A DNA stretch of 64,000 nt, from NCBI RefSeq assembly GCF_030814475.1, contig NZ_JAUSVF010000001.1, positions 3,416,001 to 3,480,000 of the forward strand, given 5' to 3'. Positions 62,852 through 64,000 of the stretch are shown one piece after another. This DNA is from Pararhizobium capsulatum DSM 1112. Its GTDB lineage: Bacteria > Pseudomonadota > Alphaproteobacteria > Rhizobiales > Rhizobiaceae. Below the pieces are notes generated by a model, which saw only the letters and a list, made by a program, of their open reading frames with translations, was not told the DNA's origin and made no database searches. The position numbers and the translations under genes were made by a program. The stretch's first letter is position 1; each line of letters starts with the position of its first letter.

Positions 62852-63685
62852 TTGCAAAACACAAAGGGTTTGGCCCTCGAAGTCCGGTTATCGGCTTATA
62901 TTGACGGCGAAGTGAGCGAAGTTGAGCGGCGTGAGCTGGAGCATCTTGTCCATTACGATGATGAGGCGCGGTTGCTCCTGGAAATGTTGAAGGCCGGCAA
63001 CAATTTCGGCAACAGCGCCTTCGAAGAGTTCCTGCATGATCCCGTGCCGCTGTCGCTGGTACGCCATATCAAGCAGGGCTCCGGCGCCATGCCGCGCAAC
63101 GAACGCGCGCCCGTGGCGCCACAGCGCAAGAACCGTGTGAAAATCTGGCCCCGTGCTTTGGTCGCGTCCCTGGCGTTGTTCCTCGTCGGCGGTTCGACAG
63201 GTTTCATTATCGGAAAGGCGAGCAATGACACAGCCCTTCCCACAACCGCTGTCGCCGCAAGAACCTGGCTCGATGACATTGCCGACTATCATCGCATCTA
63301 TGCGCGGCAGGCCAAACATCTCGTCGAAGTGCCCGCCTCCCAGGAAGAGACAATCAAATCCTGGCTGTCCCAAAGCGTCGGCATCCCCTTCCGCCTGCCC
63401 GACCTTGAAGCTCAAGGCTTGACGTTTCAAGGCGCGCGCCTTTTGGTTGCCGCCGGAAAACCCGTTGCGCAGCTGATGTACAAGTCGAGCGACGGCGACG
63501 TCGTCGCAATCTGTTTCCTGAAAAGCAAGCCCGGCAGCACAGATTCTCCCGCCACGGAAAGCATCCGCGACGACCTGGCCATGATTTCCTGGCAAAAATC
63601 AGGTGCATCCTATGTCGTGGTAGGTTCATCTGCGAAGGCAAACCTGCAGGAACTGGCAGACAGGGTCTCGGCTCAGATCATCTGA
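62852..63685 (+). CDS. Membrane anti-sigma factor, zinc-less
   Basis: 277 residues from TTG 62852 (AGGAGG upstream). N-terminal anti-sigma helical domain (LSAYIDGEVSEVERRELEHL) without the HxxxCxxC zinc motif, one transmembrane helix about 105-122 (ALVASLALFLVGGSTGFIIG), and a periplasmic domain with no recognised family. Membrane-bound partner of the sigma factor, likely released by regulated proteolysis or direct signal. Confidence 0.85.
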   Translation: MQNTKGLALEVRLSAYIDGEVSEVERRELEHLVHYDDEARLLLEMLKAGNNFGNSAFEEFLHDPVPLSLVRHIKQGSGAMPRNERAPVAPQRKNRVKIWPRALVASLALFLVGGSTGFIIGKASNDTALPTTAVAARTWLDDIADYHRIYARQAKHLVEVPASQEETIKSWLSQSVGIPFRLPDLEAQGLTFQGARLLVAAGKPVAQLMYKSSDGDVVAICFLKSKPGSTDSPATESIRDDLAMISWQKSGASYVVVGSSAKANLQELADRVSAQII

Positions 63686-63805
63686 TCTCGACATCTCAGC
63701 CCTATGCCGAGGATCTACCGGCATATCGTAATATCAAACACTTGCAGATGCTCGGGACAGGTCCGGGCATGGCGGAAGAGAGTTTTGAACTTTATCGGCA
63801 GTCTG

Positions 63806-63835
63806 AGCCGGCTCCTGCAAGCGGAACCGGCTTTT
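63806..63835 (+). terminator. Terminator of the sigma/anti-sigma pair
   Basis: AGCCGG (63806-63811) pairs with CCGGCT (63827-63832), followed by three further T; 121 bases past the anti-sigma stop. Weak but well placed between convergent genes. Confidence 0.5.
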
Positions 63836-63853
63836 GTCATTCGACGACGGTGT

Positions 63854-64000
63854 TCAGAATTCCTGCCAGTCGCCGCCGGCATCCCCGCCGCCTTTTCCGC
63901 CGAAAGCGGAAGCGACCTTGCGGATCATGCCGGCTGCCGGCGATGATCGCGGGGTGGAGGACGGAACGGCTGCCTGAACCGTCCGTATAGAACCACCCTC
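63854..64000 (-). CDS. Methyl-accepting chemotaxis protein, C-terminus
   Basis: The minus-strand frame is open from the window end to TGA at 63856-63854. The 48 visible residues form a Pro/Ser-rich linker, then MIRKVASAFGGKGGG and end in DWQEF, which fits the xWxxF pentapeptide that tethers the methyltransferase CheR to chemoreceptors. The receptor body lies outside the window. Short plus-strand frames over it (63704-63990) are shadows. Confidence 0.7.
   Translation of the reverse strand, partial: EGGSIRTVQAAVPSSTPRSSPAAGMIRKVASAFGGKGGGDAGGDWQEF

Noticed and set aside
63704..63990. Plus-strand frames of about 80 codons at the right end
   Set aside because: They overlap the chemoreceptor tail on the minus strand and are Arg/Pro-rich shadows.

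Overview
The window is chromosomal core DNA of a GC-rich alphaproteobacterium of the Rhizobiaceae, closest in gene order to Agrobacterium and Sinorhizobium. The main evidence is the block greA - lpsB - lrp - trxB - lsrB - twin AbcR small RNAs - arsR, and the block ilvE - petP - cenR - cenK. Supporting evidence is a ClpS2-type adaptor, a BA14K-family secreted protein, and two copies of a Rhizobium-type intergenic hairpin element. No tRNA, rRNA, transposase, prophage or CRISPR array was seen. Most of the window is ordinary housekeeping DNA with small accessory pockets.

Layout. 0-8 kb: the greA end, an LPS-core mannosyltransferase (lpsB), an lrp-linked sialyltransferase-like gene, trxB, the LysR regulator lsrB, two AbcR-type sRNAs separated by an osmC gene, and an ArsR regulator with an old yellow enzyme. 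8-13 kb: acetyltransferase, MFS exporter, aspartate aminotransferase, then a decayed sortase system whose substrate has lost its von Willebrand domain and whose sortase is frameshifted. 13-23 kb: EamA transporter, cold-shock protein, BA14K protein, small membrane proteins, ilvE, and the MarR/CenR/CenK envelope regulators opposed by ybjN-proC-csaA. 23-30 kb: ubiK, lgt, a MidA-type methyltransferase, pgeF, a creatinase-like M24 protein, a lipoprotein and prs.

30-34 kb: an aldehyde-oxidation unit (DUF779 + AldB-type dehydrogenase) with a one-sided AcoR-like regulator, divergent from a BenE transporter. 34-44 kb: an MHYT-GGDEF-EAL protein, rplY, a second GGDEF-EAL protein coupled to a periplasmic binding protein, pth, clpS and ychF. 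43-51 kb: a secreted protein of unknown function, paired MaoC-like hydratases, a membrane protein, apt, small DUF proteins, and a coupled DUF1285-NUDIX-CCA nucleotidyltransferase operon. 51-58 kb: a four-gene MoxR operon (MoxR ATPase, DUF58, and two large membrane proteins with von Willebrand/amidotransferase-like folds). 58-64 kb: acetyltransferase, glutathionyl-hydroquinone reductase, NUDIX, phosphoesterase, TPR protein, an ECF sigma/anti-sigma pair, and the C-terminus of a chemoreceptor on the minus strand.

The most notable points are the separated AbcR twins, the parallel decay of a sortase and its substrate, a perfect 12+12 bp dyad in front of petP, a c-di-GMP/binding-protein pair sitting between rplY and pth, and an AcoR-like regulator without its AAA+ domain. 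I did not find a clearly undescribed defence or mobile system. All family assignments come from reading motifs and gene order; no database search was run.
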